64,000 bases of DNA from Salirhabdus euzebyi (GCF_014207435.1 NZ_JACHGH010000004.1:310001-374000); one strand, 5' to 3'; shown: positions 1-8,290, numbered from the stretch's first letter. The notes: generated by a model from the sequence alone, not told the origin. Numbers and translations are program-made.

Positions 1-480
1 GCTGGCTTTAGCTTTATGCAATCGATGAAACTAGTATCAGAGGAGTTTCCGGAGCCAATTGGGGAGGAATTCGCCAAAACGTTACGTGATATTCAATTAG
101 GGGTTTCGGTGGAAGAGGCCTTTGAAAAAATGTTAAAACGATTGCCACATAAGGACTTAGAACTAACGGTGAAAGCTTTGCTGATTCAACGTACAAGTGG
201 TGGGAATTTATCGGTTTTATTGGAAACGATTCAGGATACGATTCGAGGTCGGATTAGTGTAAATGATGAGCTTAATACACTCACGTCTCAAGGGAAAATG
301 TCATCCGTGATTATTACGCTCTTGCCGATTGCGTTGGCAGGATATTTGAAGCTCGTCAATCCGGAATATTTTAACGTATTGTTCACTCATCCAATTGGCT
401 GGCTAATGGTTATCATGGCCTGTGTCAATATCGTCATTGGATGGATATTCATTCGTAAAATTGTTCAAATCGAGGTGTAA
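1..480 (+). CDS. tadB: TadB-like type II secretion system F family protein (5'-truncated)
   Basis: The reading frame is open from base 1, so the start lies before the window and only the C-terminal part is seen. It holds a GspF/T2SSF-type cytoplasmic helical segment (GEEFAKTLRDIQLGVSVEEAF, then RTSGGNLSVLLE, a pattern typical of TadB), followed by two hydrophobic segments at the C-terminus. TadB and TadC are the paired inner-membrane platform proteins of Tad/Flp pilus assembly. The next gene starts 5 bases after the stop and encodes the TadC partner, which supports the call. The rest of the tad operon (ATPase, pilins) should lie upstream, outside the window. Confidence 0.85.
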   Translation, partial: AGFSFMQSMKLVSEEFPEPIGEEFAKTLRDIQLGVSVEEAFEKMLKRLPHKDLELTVKALLIQRTSGGNLSVLLETIQDTIRGRISVNDELNTLTSQGKMSSVIITLLPIALAGYLKLVNPEYFNVLFTHPIGWLMVIMACVNIVIGWIFIRKIVQIEV

Positions 481-485
481 ACCAG

Positions 486-1418
486 ATGCAGCTAATTTTT
501 GTTTTATTTACTACCTTTATGTTTTTTATGCTCATTACTGCAGGCGTGTTAAATTTTCTTTATAAACGGGAACTTATAATGGAAAAGAGACTTGCTTTAG
601 TAAATGGGGGAGCGTTAGAAGGCGCTGGAAAACAGAGAAAAGGAAATTCTATCGGGATTAATGACAAAATGAAACCAATGATTCATAAGCTTCATCAGTC
701 AACGGAGAAAAAAATGTCTAAAGCTGTGAAAATGGATTTAGAAAAAAAGCTCCGGGAAGCGGGAAATCCATTCGGTTGGACCCCAATTGAGTTTCGTGTC
801 ACTCAGTTGTTGGCTGGGCTATTTGCCTTTTCCTTTGCCTTTTTACTGTTTATTCAAGCGAGTCCAGATAAGTTTTTTAGCATTTTGTTTTTATCCTTAA
901 CCTTTGCGGCGTTAGGGTTATACATCCCACAATTTTATTTAAGTGTAAGAAAACGAAAAAGAGTAGAACAAATTCAAAAGGATATGCCTGACTTTTTCGA
1001 TATGGTGAACTTGTCCATTGAGGCTGGCCTTGGTGTAGACTCTGCAGTGTTAAAGGTATGTCATCAAAATAAAGGGCCACTTAGTGATGAATTCATGCGC
1101 GCTTTAGAGGACATGAAGCTTGGTAAGCTACGAAAAGTTGCCTATTCCAATGTGCGTGACCGCGTGCCACTAGACTCGTTCCAAAGTGTCATGACCTCCT
1201 TAATTCAAGCAGATCAGCTTGGGCTAGGAATGGGGAAAGTAATTCGTCAATTAACACACCAAATTCGGGAAAAGCAACGCCAGTTAGCTCGGGAAAAGGC
1301 GATGAAAGCACCGGTGAAAATGATTTTCCCTATGCTTTTATTCATTTTTCCAGCGATGTTCATCGTGTTGTTAGGCCCACTTGTTATCCAGCTAATCCAA
1401 GGTGTTCTATCGATGTAA
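486..1418 (+). CDS. tadC: TadC-like type II secretion system F family protein
   Basis: A 310-residue membrane protein of the GspF/T2SSF superfamily. An N-terminal membrane anchor is followed by a basic linker, two central hydrophobic segments (about residues 105-160), the T2SSF helical domain (DMPDFFDMVNLSIEAGLGVDSA, a TadC hallmark; AREKAMKAPVKMIFPMLLFIFP) and a C-terminal membrane segment. It starts 5 bases after tadB with GAGGTG as the ribosome binding site inside the end of tadB, so translation is coupled. It should form the inner-membrane platform of a Tad/Flp pilus or DNA-uptake-like machine with TadB. An intrinsic terminator follows, so this is the last gene of its operon. Confidence 0.87.
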   Translation: MQLIFVLFTTFMFFMLITAGVLNFLYKRELIMEKRLALVNGGALEGAGKQRKGNSIGINDKMKPMIHKLHQSTEKKMSKAVKMDLEKKLREAGNPFGWTPIEFRVTQLLAGLFAFSFAFLLFIQASPDKFFSILFLSLTFAALGLYIPQFYLSVRKRKRVEQIQKDMPDFFDMVNLSIEAGLGVDSAVLKVCHQNKGPLSDEFMRALEDMKLGKLRKVAYSNVRDRVPLDSFQSVMTSLIQADQLGLGMGKVIRQLTHQIREKQRQLAREKAMKAPVKMIFPMLLFIFPAMFIVLLGPLVIQLIQGVLSM

Positions 1419-1424
1419 AAACAA

Positions 1425-1461
1425 GAGCAGCAATCACAATTTCGTGATTGCTGCTCTTTTT
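1425..1461 (+). terminator. Intrinsic terminator of the tad operon
   Basis: A perfect 13-bp stem, GAGCAGCAATCAC with GTGATTGCTGCTC, and a 6-base loop, followed directly by TTTTT. It lies between convergent genes and could also stop the short gene on the other strand. Confidence 0.93.
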
Positions 1462-1466
1462 CTTGC

Positions 1467-1550
1467 TTAAAATATGAAGGAACCAATAAAAACTAGACCA
1501 ATCGTCCCTAGTGCTAGTCCTAAAAAGAGTGTGCTTAGACCATAACTCAT
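1467..1550 (-). CDS. 27-residue hydrophobic mini-protein
   Basis: A short minus-strand ORF encoding MSYGLSTLFLGLALGTIGLV and seven more residues, essentially one transmembrane helix. The start is well supported: AAGGAGA lies 8 bases before the ATG. I do not recognise the family. The good ribosome binding site and entirely hydrophobic, Gly-rich content argue for a genuine small membrane protein. It ends 6 bases from the terminator of the convergent tad operon. Confidence 0.55.
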   Translation of the reverse strand: MSYGLSTLFLGLALGTIGLVFIGSFIF

Positions 1551-1639
1551 GCTTTTGTCTCCTTTTTTGTATGTAGATGTATAGTTTACTATATTTTATG
1601 GGGAGAGGGAGGAGATTGTGGCTTGACGGGTCTTATTTA

Positions 1640-1812
1640 TCAGTTCTGGAAAAGTTTTTAAAGCTTTAACTGGAATAATTGAAGGTTGAGGTAGATTTAT
1701 TAAAGGTTCAGACTGATTTATCAAAGGTTTGGACTAAATTATTGCAATTTCTGAGCAGTTATTGAAGCTTTACCGGAAATAATCAAAAGTTCCCCTTTCA
1801 TCAAATTTCCCG
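1640..1812. repeat. Degenerate ~21-bp tandem repeats
   Basis: About six to seven diverged units of roughly 21 bp in a row, with the theme TTTATYAAAGGTTNNGACTNA (for example TTTATTAAAGGTTCAGACTGA next to TTTATCAAAGGTTTGGACTAA). Drift is greatest towards both ends. The unit is a multiple of three, but no long ORF runs through it. It lies in the gene-poor stretch 1551-1846, where nothing else was found. Confidence 0.55.
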
Positions 1813-1846
1813 CAAATACAAAAGCCAGCCAGGCACGTGCCTAAAA

Positions 1847-2572
1847 TCAATCCAGCTCCAACGTCGCGATCACAGGCAAATGATCAGAAGCACTGGGATC
1901 AGTACTTACCACTTTCGTTTCTAATACGCGAAAAGCAGAGCTCGCAAATATATAATCTAACCGCATTCTTGGTCTGTTTGCAGAGTAGGTGTGCCCACTT
2001 CCTTTTCCAGCTACATACCAGGTGTCTTGCAGCTCTTCTGTTACTCTCCGCCAGCCTCTTGATCCTGGCCTCATGTTCCAGTCCCCCATTAATAGAGAGG
2101 AATGTTCACTATTGGATAATGTCTTCATGATAGATTCCGTTTGTTTGCGATGTAAAAACGGGTTCAAGCTAAGGTGAGTAACAAAAACTTGGATGTGTTT
2201 TTCATTAGTTTTGATTGTTGTTTCTAGCATGGATCGGCCTTCGACTAATCCACGAACAAAGTCAAATGCATGCAGTTTTTTATTCACAATTGGAAAACGA
2301 GATAGAAGTCCATTTCCATATTGTCTTTCTTCAGCATTGGCAGACTTCAATCGAATGGATGGACTAAAGGCATGATACATATTAAGTTTCTCAGCGAGCA
2401 TACCTGCTTGGTCCTCGAAATGGCTACGTTTTCCGTAGCGTTTATCTACTTCGTTCAATGCGACAATATCTGCTCTGCCATTTTTGATGACGTTTGCTAT
2501 ACGATCCAGGTTTATTTGTTTATCGTTTCCTTTCCCGTGATGTATGTTAAATGTCATTACTTTTATTTGCAA
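1847..2572 (-). CDS. Endonuclease/exonuclease/phosphatase (DNase I-like) family protein
   Basis: This 241-residue protein is a single EEP-fold domain. The family motifs are present in order: TFNIHH near residue 7, NEVD at 40-43, THLSLNPF, GDWNMRPG and the C-terminal SDHLPV; together these form the metal-dependent phosphodiesterase active site. Family members cut DNA, phosphoinositides, sphingomyelin or phosphate esters, so the substrate cannot be told. No signal peptide is visible, which suggests a cytoplasmic enzyme. The TTG start is chosen because AAGGAG lies 8 bases upstream; the first ATG is codon 6. Confidence 0.82.
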   Translation of the reverse strand: MQIKVMTFNIHHGKGNDKQINLDRIANVIKNGRADIVALNEVDKRYGKRSHFEDQAGMLAEKLNMYHAFSPSIRLKSANAEERQYGNGLLSRFPIVNKKLHAFDFVRGLVEGRSMLETTIKTNEKHIQVFVTHLSLNPFLHRKQTESIMKTLSNSEHSSLLMGDWNMRPGSRGWRRVTEELQDTWYVAGKGSGHTYSANRPRMRLDYIFASSAFRVLETKVVSTDPSASDHLPVIATLELD

Positions 2573-2673
2573 AATATCTTCTCCTTCTTCTGTAATAAAG
2601 GTGTATAGTATGTCATCTATAATGGCACTATATACGTGCAGTCTTTCATTTAAAAAAAAAGGATGAAAAAAGG

Positions 2674-4251
2674 ATGAAAAAATTGATGTACATACTACTT
2701 ATTATTCTCATTGTTACTGGAATTATTTTATTTTTTAAAGGTCGACAACCGGCAAATCAGTCACTGGATGAGAAAAAAGTAAATCCAGTACAGAAGCCAG
2801 TTGTTTTACTTATGGTGGATTCATTAATGGAGAAGCCTCTACTACAAGTAATTAATGAAGGGCGTGCACCAGCTCTTCAGTTTTTAATGGAGAAAGGGCA
2901 TCTTTATCCTGATGTTGTGAGTAGTTATCCGACAATGTCTGTATCGATCGATAGTACGTTGTTAACTGGTGTTTATCCTGAACATCATCGTGTTCCTGGG
3001 CTTGTTTGGTTTGATGAGAAGAATAAAGAACTCATTAACTATGGTAGTGCTAGGGAGGAAATTTTAAAGTTAGGTTATAAAAATGTAATTGAAAATAGTT
3101 TGTTTCATTTGAATCACACCCATTTAAGTCGGGAGGTAAAGACGATTCATGAAGAATTAGCTTTGCAAGGATTTCAATCAAGTACAATTAATGCACTAAT
3201 TTACCGGGGGCCGGAAAAAACGACGATTACATTTCCAGAAGCTTTATCTAATGTTGACGTTTTGCCAGAAGGGTATGATATTGAAACACCAGAACTTTTT
3301 TCTTATGGTGCTTTTGCTCAATTTAGTCCTGTAAATAAAAATAATAATCAAATTTGGGAAGCTTACGGTTTTAATGATAAATTTTCTACGCAAGAGTTAA
3401 AGTACTTAATGGAAAATAATAAGTTACCCGCGTTTACTCTTGCGTACTTTTCAGATTTAGATAAAGAAGTGCATAAAAGTGGAGCAGAAAAGCATTTAAA
3501 TGCGATTGAAAAAGTTGATATACAGCTTCAGGAACTATTAAATACGTATGAATCTTGGGAAGAAGCAATAAAAGATAAGGTTTGGATTGTCATGGGTGAT
3601 AGTGGACAGGCAGATGTTCATGAAGCGAAAGAAGAGGGATTAATTAATTTGCATGAAATATTTCATTCCTTTACCATCCATAGAATTGCAGAACCGATTA
3701 AAGATGAGGATCAGCTTGTGTTGGCGCTTAATGAGCGAATGGCTTTTATTCATCGGTTAGATTCAACGATTCAAATAGAAGAACTAGTGGGTAAGTTGCA
3801 ACAGGATGAGCGGATTGGGTTTATTGCTTGGAAAAATAACGAAGGACAAAATGTAGTGGCTGGAAATAATGAAGAAAGACTTGTGTTCCAGCCGAATGGA
3901 CCAACGATAGATCCGTATGAGAAATCATGGACAGTGGAAGGTAACCTTGCTTTGTTAGATATTTCCGTTAATGACAACACCATTACATACGGAAATTACC
4001 CAGATGCCCTTGCGAGGCTCCATAGTTCCCTGCGTTCCCATCAAGGGAATTATTTAGTGGTTGATGCAAAACCAGGCTATGAGTTTGTGGCAGAGGGGAC
4101 ACCAACACATCCAGGTGGTGGTTCCCATGGATCCTTGCATAAACAAGATGCAATGGTACCGATGATTGTAACGGGGACTGATACGAAACCACTACATATG
4201 AGAATGGTGGATTTGAAGCAATGGATATTGCAAATCATAAATAGCAAATAG
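2674..4251 (+). CDS. Membrane-anchored alkaline phosphatase / nucleotide pyrophosphatase family protein
   Basis: A 525-residue protein with an N-terminal membrane anchor (about residues 4-21) and an extracellular catalytic domain of the alkaline phosphatase/NPP superfamily. Seen in sequence: metal-binding LMVDSL near residue 48, the nucleophile region YPTMSVSIDSTLLTGVYPEH, MGDSGQADVH, and the C-terminal GGSHGS metal ligand motif. Members hydrolyse phosphomonoesters or diesters outside the cell. The start is uncertain: the ATG at 2674 has AAAAGG with no spacer, while the in-frame ATG at 2686 has AAGGA about 11 bases upstream. A four-codon ORF (2663-2677) overlaps the annotated start. The DUF421 gene follows after 38 bases. 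Confidence 0.82.
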   Translation: MKKLMYILLIILIVTGIILFFKGRQPANQSLDEKKVNPVQKPVVLLMVDSLMEKPLLQVINEGRAPALQFLMEKGHLYPDVVSSYPTMSVSIDSTLLTGVYPEHHRVPGLVWFDEKNKELINYGSAREEILKLGYKNVIENSLFHLNHTHLSREVKTIHEELALQGFQSSTINALIYRGPEKTTITFPEALSNVDVLPEGYDIETPELFSYGAFAQFSPVNKNNNQIWEAYGFNDKFSTQELKYLMENNKLPAFTLAYFSDLDKEVHKSGAEKHLNAIEKVDIQLQELLNTYESWEEAIKDKVWIVMGDSGQADVHEAKEEGLINLHEIFHSFTIHRIAEPIKDEDQLVLALNERMAFIHRLDSTIQIEELVGKLQQDERIGFIAWKNNEGQNVVAGNNEERLVFQPNGPTIDPYEKSWTVEGNLALLDISVNDNTITYGNYPDALARLHSSLRSHQGNYLVVDAKPGYEFVAEGTPTHPGGGSHGSLHKQDAMVPMIVTGTDTKPLHMRMVDLKQWILQIINSK

Positions 4252-4289
4252 GACCGAACGCAATTTCGCAATGACAAGGATGTGTCTTC

Positions 4290-4955
4290 TTGCTTTTAGA
4301 AATTGGAAAACTAGTAGTAGTTTATTTGTTTTTTGTCATAAGTATTCGACTCCTGGGGAAAACGGCTTTAGCTCAGCTCACACCACATGATTTTGGGGCG
4401 TTATTTTTTCTAGCATATATTGCATTTGGTGCGATTAATTTAGAGAATTTTTCGCAAGCAATTGCTGGGATTGGTGCGATCATTGCCACACATCTATTGT
4501 TATCAAGGCTAACGCTTATTAATAAAATGAACAAATTTATTGTTGGGGCACCGCTTATTTTAATTAAACATGGCAAACTATATCCAGAACATTTAAAGAA
4601 AAGTAGGTATCCTTTAGTAGAATTGTTATCTTCCCTTCGTCTTGCGGGATATCCACGGATTGAAAGTATTGAATACGCTATTTTAGAACCGAACGGTGAA
4701 ATAAGTGTCCTACCAAAAACGGAGAATGCTCCTGTTAGGATTGGAGATTTAAATATACAAGCCGAATCCAATAGGCTGCCTTTGTCTGTCGTGGTAGAAG
4801 GGAAAGTGCAGAAGAATAATTTGGAAGAAATTGAAAAGGATGAGGATTGGCTTCAGAAGGAATTAGAGCAAAAGGGATATACAAATGTAAAGAACATATT
4901 CTTCGCCACAGTTACAACTGGAAGTAAGAATGTTCTTCATGTTTATGATAAGTAA
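4290..4955 (+). CDS. DUF421 domain membrane protein (YetF-like)
   Basis: A 221-residue protein. Hydrophobic N-terminal helices (about residues 5-75) precede the conserved cytoplasmic DUF421 domain, recognisable from APLILIKHGKLYPEHLKKSR, the LSSLRLAGYPRIESIEYAIL stretch and EPNGEISVLPK. YetF/YrbG-type proteins are common in spore-formers; their biochemical role is not established, although related YetF-type proteins are found as spore inner-membrane partners of germination proteins. The TTG start is supported by AAGGA ending 9 bases upstream. Probably co-transcribed with the phosphatase-like gene just before it. Confidence 0.8.
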   Translation: MLLEIGKLVVVYLFFVISIRLLGKTALAQLTPHDFGALFFLAYIAFGAINLENFSQAIAGIGAIIATHLLLSRLTLINKMNKFIVGAPLILIKHGKLYPEHLKKSRYPLVELLSSLRLAGYPRIESIEYAILEPNGEISVLPKTENAPVRIGDLNIQAESNRLPLSVVVEGKVQKNNLEEIEKDEDWLQKELEQKGYTNVKNIFFATVTTGSKNVLHVYDK

Positions 4956-4956
4956 A

Positions 4957-4988
4957 CAAGCCTTACCATTCATTATTGGTAAGGCTTG
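4957..4988 (+). terminator. Hairpin between convergent genes
   Basis: A perfect 12-bp stem, CAAGCCTTACCA with TGGTAAGGCTTG, and an 8-base loop, between the DUF421 gene and the convergent hypothetical gene. The T-tract is poor on either strand (TTTACTT on the minus side), so its role as a bidirectional terminator is inferred from position. Confidence 0.6.
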
Positions 4989-4994
4989 ATCATA

Positions 4995-5579
4995 TTACTC
5001 TTCCTCTAGCTCTGGTGCTAAATCAACAAAACTTGCTAGGGCCATAAACACATCTGTCTGTCCGCCGCCTTTATTTCCATAATAAGAATGCATTAATGGA
5101 AGTGCGACGAAATAGATTTCATCCCCAATTTGGAAATCGGTTTCATCTAAGTAGAATAATTGGTAGTGGTAACCGCTCCAATCTTTTACAAAAATGTAGG
5201 AGACTATAATATTTTCACCCATAAAGCCTTTCCACTCTACTTCATAATAGTCATAAATTGTGCCTATATGATTGAATAGACGATCTGTTTCTCGGTTAAG
5301 ATTTCGTTCTAAGTCTTCTCCACTAAGATTGTCATTCATATTATCATCCGTAAACGTATAGCTTGCAGTTGGGAAAAGCTCAGAATGTTCATTTATAAAA
5401 GTAAAAGAGGCTTCCGTGATTTCTTTTCCTTTTTCATCAGTTTGTTCCTCATGAATTTGTGTAATGAAATTATTTACATAGGATGCTTTTGAATCATCTA
5501 CGAAAATAACGATCGCAGCCACACAAGCTATTACAAGCCCCACAACAATGGCAAGGCCAATTAATATCTTTTTCATCAT
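4995..5579 (-). CDS. Hypothetical membrane-anchored protein
   Basis: A 194-residue protein of unknown function. It has one N-terminal transmembrane anchor (residues 5-26, after MMKK) and an otherwise soluble, acidic domain rich in Tyr, Asp and Glu, predicted to face outward. There is no lipobox. I recognise no family; the C-terminal part (DIGDEIYFVALPLMHSYYG-like region) has a compact alpha/beta composition but no motif. The start is supported by GGGAGAG about 9 bases before a double ATG. It forms its own unit, convergent to the DUF421 gene. Confidence 0.7.
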   Translation of the reverse strand: MMKKILIGLAIVVGLVIACVAAIVIFVDDSKASYVNNFITQIHEEQTDEKGKEITEASFTFINEHSELFPTASYTFTDDNMNDNLSGEDLERNLNRETDRLFNHIGTIYDYYEVEWKGFMGENIIVSYIFVKDWSGYHYQLFYLDETDFQIGDEIYFVALPLMHSYYGNKGGGQTDVFMALASFVDLAPELEEE

Positions 5580-5669
5580 CTGTAATGTCTCTCCCTTCGA
5601 AAGTCCTAAAAATTATACGCTAGGTAGACTTAAGAAGATAGAGGAAGTTTATAGTAATTGCTCAACTAA

Positions 5670-6152
5670 TTAATAGAGCGGTAATTCCATCCGCTTACTT
5701 TTTTCAGTTAATCCTAGCGACTCGTAAAATTTAACCGCATTCACATTAAAGGAAGAAACGTCTAATTCCACAGCATCTGCCTTTATTTCTTTCGCAAGTT
5801 GTTTGGTGTAGTCAAATAGTAATCGGCCAATTCCTTTTCCACGATAGGTATCATCCACACACAATATGTTCATATACAAAATTTTTCTTGGTACTAGTAC
5901 AGGAATGTCAGGTGTATGTTCTTCTCGTAAAAACGTATGTCCAATTAATTTATTCTTGTCTGTATCCACTGCGACATATAAATAGGTAGTTTCTCCTTCT
6001 AAAAAATTCATAAAGTATTCCCATTCAATCGGATTATTCGTAATTGCATATAAATCAGATCGATTAGTTGAATGAAGCTCGTGTAACTGTGCACCTAATC
6101 TATTAATTTGTTCAAAATCGTTTTTTGTAGCTTTTCTCACGATATAGCCCAT
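5670..6152 (-). CDS. GNAT family N-acetyltransferase
   Basis: This 160-residue protein is one GNAT domain. The acetyl-CoA-binding motif A is clear (DDTYRGKGIGRLLFDYTKQL, about residues 102-121), followed by the Asn/Tyr motif B region (SSFNVNAVKFYESLGL) typical of the fold. It should transfer an acetyl group from acetyl-CoA to an amine; the substrate is not predictable. GGTGATT lies just before the ATG. The upstream ArsR gene is on the same strand, but the ArsR terminator separates them. Confidence 0.85.
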   Translation of the reverse strand: MGYIVRKATKNDFEQINRLGAQLHELHSTNRSDLYAITNNPIEWEYFMNFLEGETTYLYVAVDTDKNKLIGHTFLREEHTPDIPVLVPRKILYMNILCVDDTYRGKGIGRLLFDYTKQLAKEIKADAVELDVSSFNVNAVKFYESLGLTEKSKRMELPLY

Positions 6153-6222
6153 ACAATCACCACTTTCTTAATAACAGTTAGTATTTATTTTATACGATAA
6201 GGTAAAAAGGGGAATAAAAAGA

Positions 6223-6256
6223 ACTCTGACCTTTGATTAACAGCAAGTGTCAGAGT
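6223..6256 (-). terminator. Terminator overlapping the 3' end of the ArsR gene
   Basis: The stem ACTCTGAC (6223-6230) with GTCAGAGT (6249-6256) is flanked by T-runs on both strands (CTTTTTTT on plus; CTTTTTATT on minus). The inner arm uses the last codons of the ArsR gene, so it terminates arsR and may also block read-through the other way. Confidence 0.75.
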
Positions 6257-6581
6257 CTTTTTTTCTAGAAGGTCTAAAAATACAGCATAGCTCTTCAGAA
6301 AGAATATGATTAATAGTTTCTTCCTTGATTTTGTAATAGCTCCATGTACCTTTTGTCGTACGAGTGATAAGGTCCGCATCAAGTAGAATTTTTAAATGGT
6401 AGCTAAGTTTCGATTGCGTCATGTCGATCTTTGGTTGCAAATCACAAACACAGGATTCCCCGTCTGTTGTTAATAAATGGAGAATTTCTAGTCTTTTCTC
6501 ATCTGCTAATGCCTTAAACTTGTTTTTATAATCTTTAAACAGTTCTTGTTTATTAAGGTCAATGAGTGGGATTTCAATCAT
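6237..6581 (-). CDS. ArsR/SmtB family metal(loid)-sensing repressor
   Basis: A 114-residue winged-helix repressor. The DNA-binding domain covers about residues 20-95 (KALADEKRLEILHLL, then QSKLSYHLKILLDADLI as the recognition helix). The metalloid-binding motif ESCVCDL sits at the position of the ELCVCDL As(III)/Sb(III) site of classical ArsR, and there are extra cysteines in ELCCIF and a terminal Cys-Cys. Effector release by arsenite, antimonite or a soft metal is therefore likely. No arsenic pump or reductase lies next to it, so its targets are elsewhere, or it is an orphan. GAGGTG precedes the ATG. Confidence 0.85.
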   Translation of the reverse strand: MIEIPLIDLNKQELFKDYKNKFKALADEKRLEILHLLTTDGESCVCDLQPKIDMTQSKLSYHLKILLDADLITRTTKGTWSYYKIKEETINHILSEELCCIFRPSRKKDSDTCC

Positions 6582-6727
6582 TACGTTTCACCTCATACAT
6601 CAACTTATTTTGATTTTATTATACCATAATATATTCAATTTGGCTTCATCTTAGCCGCTTCTTATTTATGACAGAAAAATAATCACAAACAATCACATGC
6701 ATTTTTAGAAAACGCTTTATTTTTCTA

Positions 6728-6756
6728 TTGACAGCGTTTTCTTAGTCAAATATAAT
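6728..6756 (+). promoter_or_regulatory. SigmaA promoter of the fructose-type PTS gene
   Basis: Consensus -35 TTGACA (6728-6733) and -10 TATAAT (6751-6756), separated by exactly 17 bp. Transcription should start near 6763, leaving a leader of about 150 bases before the PTS gene. Confidence 0.9.
6729..6743 (-). promoter_or_regulatory. CcpA cre-like site over the -35 box
   Basis: The minus-strand sequence AAGAAAACGCTGTCA matches the cre consensus WTGNAANCGNWNNCA except at one position. It overlaps the -35 box and spacer, where CcpA binding would repress. A weaker second copy (AGAAAACGCTTTAT) lies at about 6707-6720. Confidence 0.6.
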
Positions 6757-6916
6757 CATAATTAATCACAAATAATCATCAACACATTCATTTTACTTAT
6801 TATTCGTTCAAAATCGACCAAATCTATCGAAAGGTGATTCGGTTTGGTAGAAAAACTAGTTTTACTAGCAATTATCTAGGTTATTCAGTTATTCAATTAT
6901 AGGGGAGGTTTTTAGC

Positions 6917-8290
6917 ATGGCTAAAAAGATTTTAGCAGTAACAGCATGCCCAACTGGAATTGCACATACGTACATGGCTGCTGAAGCATTACAAAAAGCG
7001 GCGAAGGAAAAAGGGGTAGAAATCAAGGTAGAAACACGTGGCAGTGTAGGGGTGGAAAATGGTTTAACAGAAGCGGATATTCGAGATGCACATGCGATTA
7101 TCGTTGCTGCTGACACAGATGCGGATGTTAGTCGTTTTGCTGGGAAACCAGTTGTAAACGCTTCCGTTGGGGAAGCAATCAAAAACGCAGTTTCGTTAGT
7201 AGAAAAAGCACTTGCAAAAGAAGCAACATCAGGGGAAGCATATATGGACCAAGTTGCACAGGCGAAAAAAGAACGAGGAGAGCAGCGCTCAGGCCCTTAT
7301 AAACATTTAATGAACGGTGTATCCTTCATGATTCCACTAGTTGTTGCCGGTGGTATTATGATTGCGTTAGCATTTCTATTTGGTGGTATCAATGCAGAAG
7401 GAACATTTGCAGCTGCGTTGATGGAAATTGGTGGTGCTTCAGCATTCGCATTAATGGTTCCTGTTCTTTCTGGTTTTATTGCTTATTCTATCGCTGATAA
7501 ACCAGGTTTAGCTCCAGGCTTAATTGGTGGTATGTTGGCAGCATCAGGTGATTCTGGGTTTTTAGGTGGTATCATTTCAGGTTTTCTAGCAGGTTATACA
7601 GCGAAATGGTTAAAGGACAATATTAAGTTACCTCGTAATTTAGAGGGATTAAAACCAGTTCTTATCATTCCGGTTATTTCTGCTTTTGTAGTTGGTATGT
7701 TAATGATTTTCGTGATTGGTAAGCCAGTAGGTTCTCTAATGAATGGTTTAGAAAACTGGTTAACAGGTTTGACGGGTACAAATGCTTTATTACTAGGAAT
7801 CATTTTAGGTGCAATGATGGCCTTTGATATGGGAGGACCTGTAAACAAAGCAGCTTATGCTTTTGCAACAGGCCTTATTGCGAGTCAAATTTATGGACCA
7901 ATGGCAGCTGTAATGGCAGCTGGTATGACACCGCCACTTGGTTTATGGTTAGCAACTATGATTGCAAAAAAGAAATTTAATACGGAAGAAAGAGAAGCTG
8001 GAAAAGCAGCAGGTGTACTTGGCATTTCCTTTATCACGGAAGGGGCTATCCCATTTGCAGCAGCAGATCCGTTTCGTGTCATTCCATCTTTAATGGCAGG
8101 TTCTGCAGTAGCTGGGGCGTTAACCATGCTATTTGAAGCTCAATTACGCGCTCCACATGGTGGTGTTTTCGTATTAGGTATTCCGAACGCGGTTTCTAAC
8201 TTACTTCTTTATATTGTTGCAATCGCAGCGGGTATGGTTGTTACAGCTATTATGGTATCAGTATTAAAGAAAAATGTAGTCAACCAATAA
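6917..8290 (+). CDS. PTS fructose transporter subunit IIBC
   Basis: A 457-residue permease of the fructose/mannitol PTS family that imports and phosphorylates a hexose. Residues 1-100 are the IIB domain, with the phospho-accepting Cys11 in TACPTGIAHTYMA. Residues about 125-457 are the multi-spanning IIC channel, with the family motifs PLVVAGG, GAMMAFDMGGPVNKAAYAF and EGAIPFAAADP. It lacks the IIA domain carried by full-length FruA (about 630 residues), and no fruK, fruR or IIA gene is adjacent, so it depends on a IIA encoded elsewhere. AGGGGAGG precedes the ATG. Regulation by catabolite repression and a repeat-binding repressor is suggested upstream. Confidence 0.88.
   Translation: MAKKILAVTACPTGIAHTYMAAEALQKAAKEKGVEIKVETRGSVGVENGLTEADIRDAHAIIVAADTDADVSRFAGKPVVNASVGEAIKNAVSLVEKALAKEATSGEAYMDQVAQAKKERGEQRSGPYKHLMNGVSFMIPLVVAGGIMIALAFLFGGINAEGTFAAALMEIGGASAFALMVPVLSGFIAYSIADKPGLAPGLIGGMLAASGDSGFLGGIISGFLAGYTAKWLKDNIKLPRNLEGLKPVLIIPVISAFVVGMLMIFVIGKPVGSLMNGLENWLTGLTGTNALLLGIILGAMMAFDMGGPVNKAAYAFATGLIASQIYGPMAAVMAAGMTPPLGLWLATMIAKKKFNTEEREAGKAAGVLGISFITEGAIPFAAADPFRVIPSLMAGSAVAGALTMLFEAQLRAPHGGVFVLGIPNAVSNLLLYIVAIAAGMVVTAIMVSVLKKNVVNQ

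Larger units (their letters stand above)
6681..6780 (+). promoter_or_regulatory. Five AATCA direct repeats phased at 10 bp around the PTS promoter
   Basis: AATCAC occurs at 6681 and 6691, upstream of the -35 box, and AATCAT/AATCAC/AATCAT at 6754, 6764 and 6774, overlapping and following the -10 box. Spacing inside each cluster is exactly 10 bp; the clusters are 73 bp apart, about seven helical turns. The 16-mers at 6680 and 6763 differ at one base. This looks like an operator for a repressor that binds direct repeats, perhaps a DeoR-type FruR, with possible looping; the regulator itself is inferred. Confidence 0.6.

Noticed and set aside
2663-2677. Four-codon uORF overlapping the start of the phosphatase-like gene
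   Set aside because: Produced by a duplicated AAAAAGGATGA string; the ribosome binding site is adjacent to the ATG with no spacer, so translation is unlikely.
4373-4771. 132-codon minus-strand ORF within the DUF421 gene
   Set aside because: A shadow of a gene with clear family motifs; no ribosome binding site and no recognisable product.
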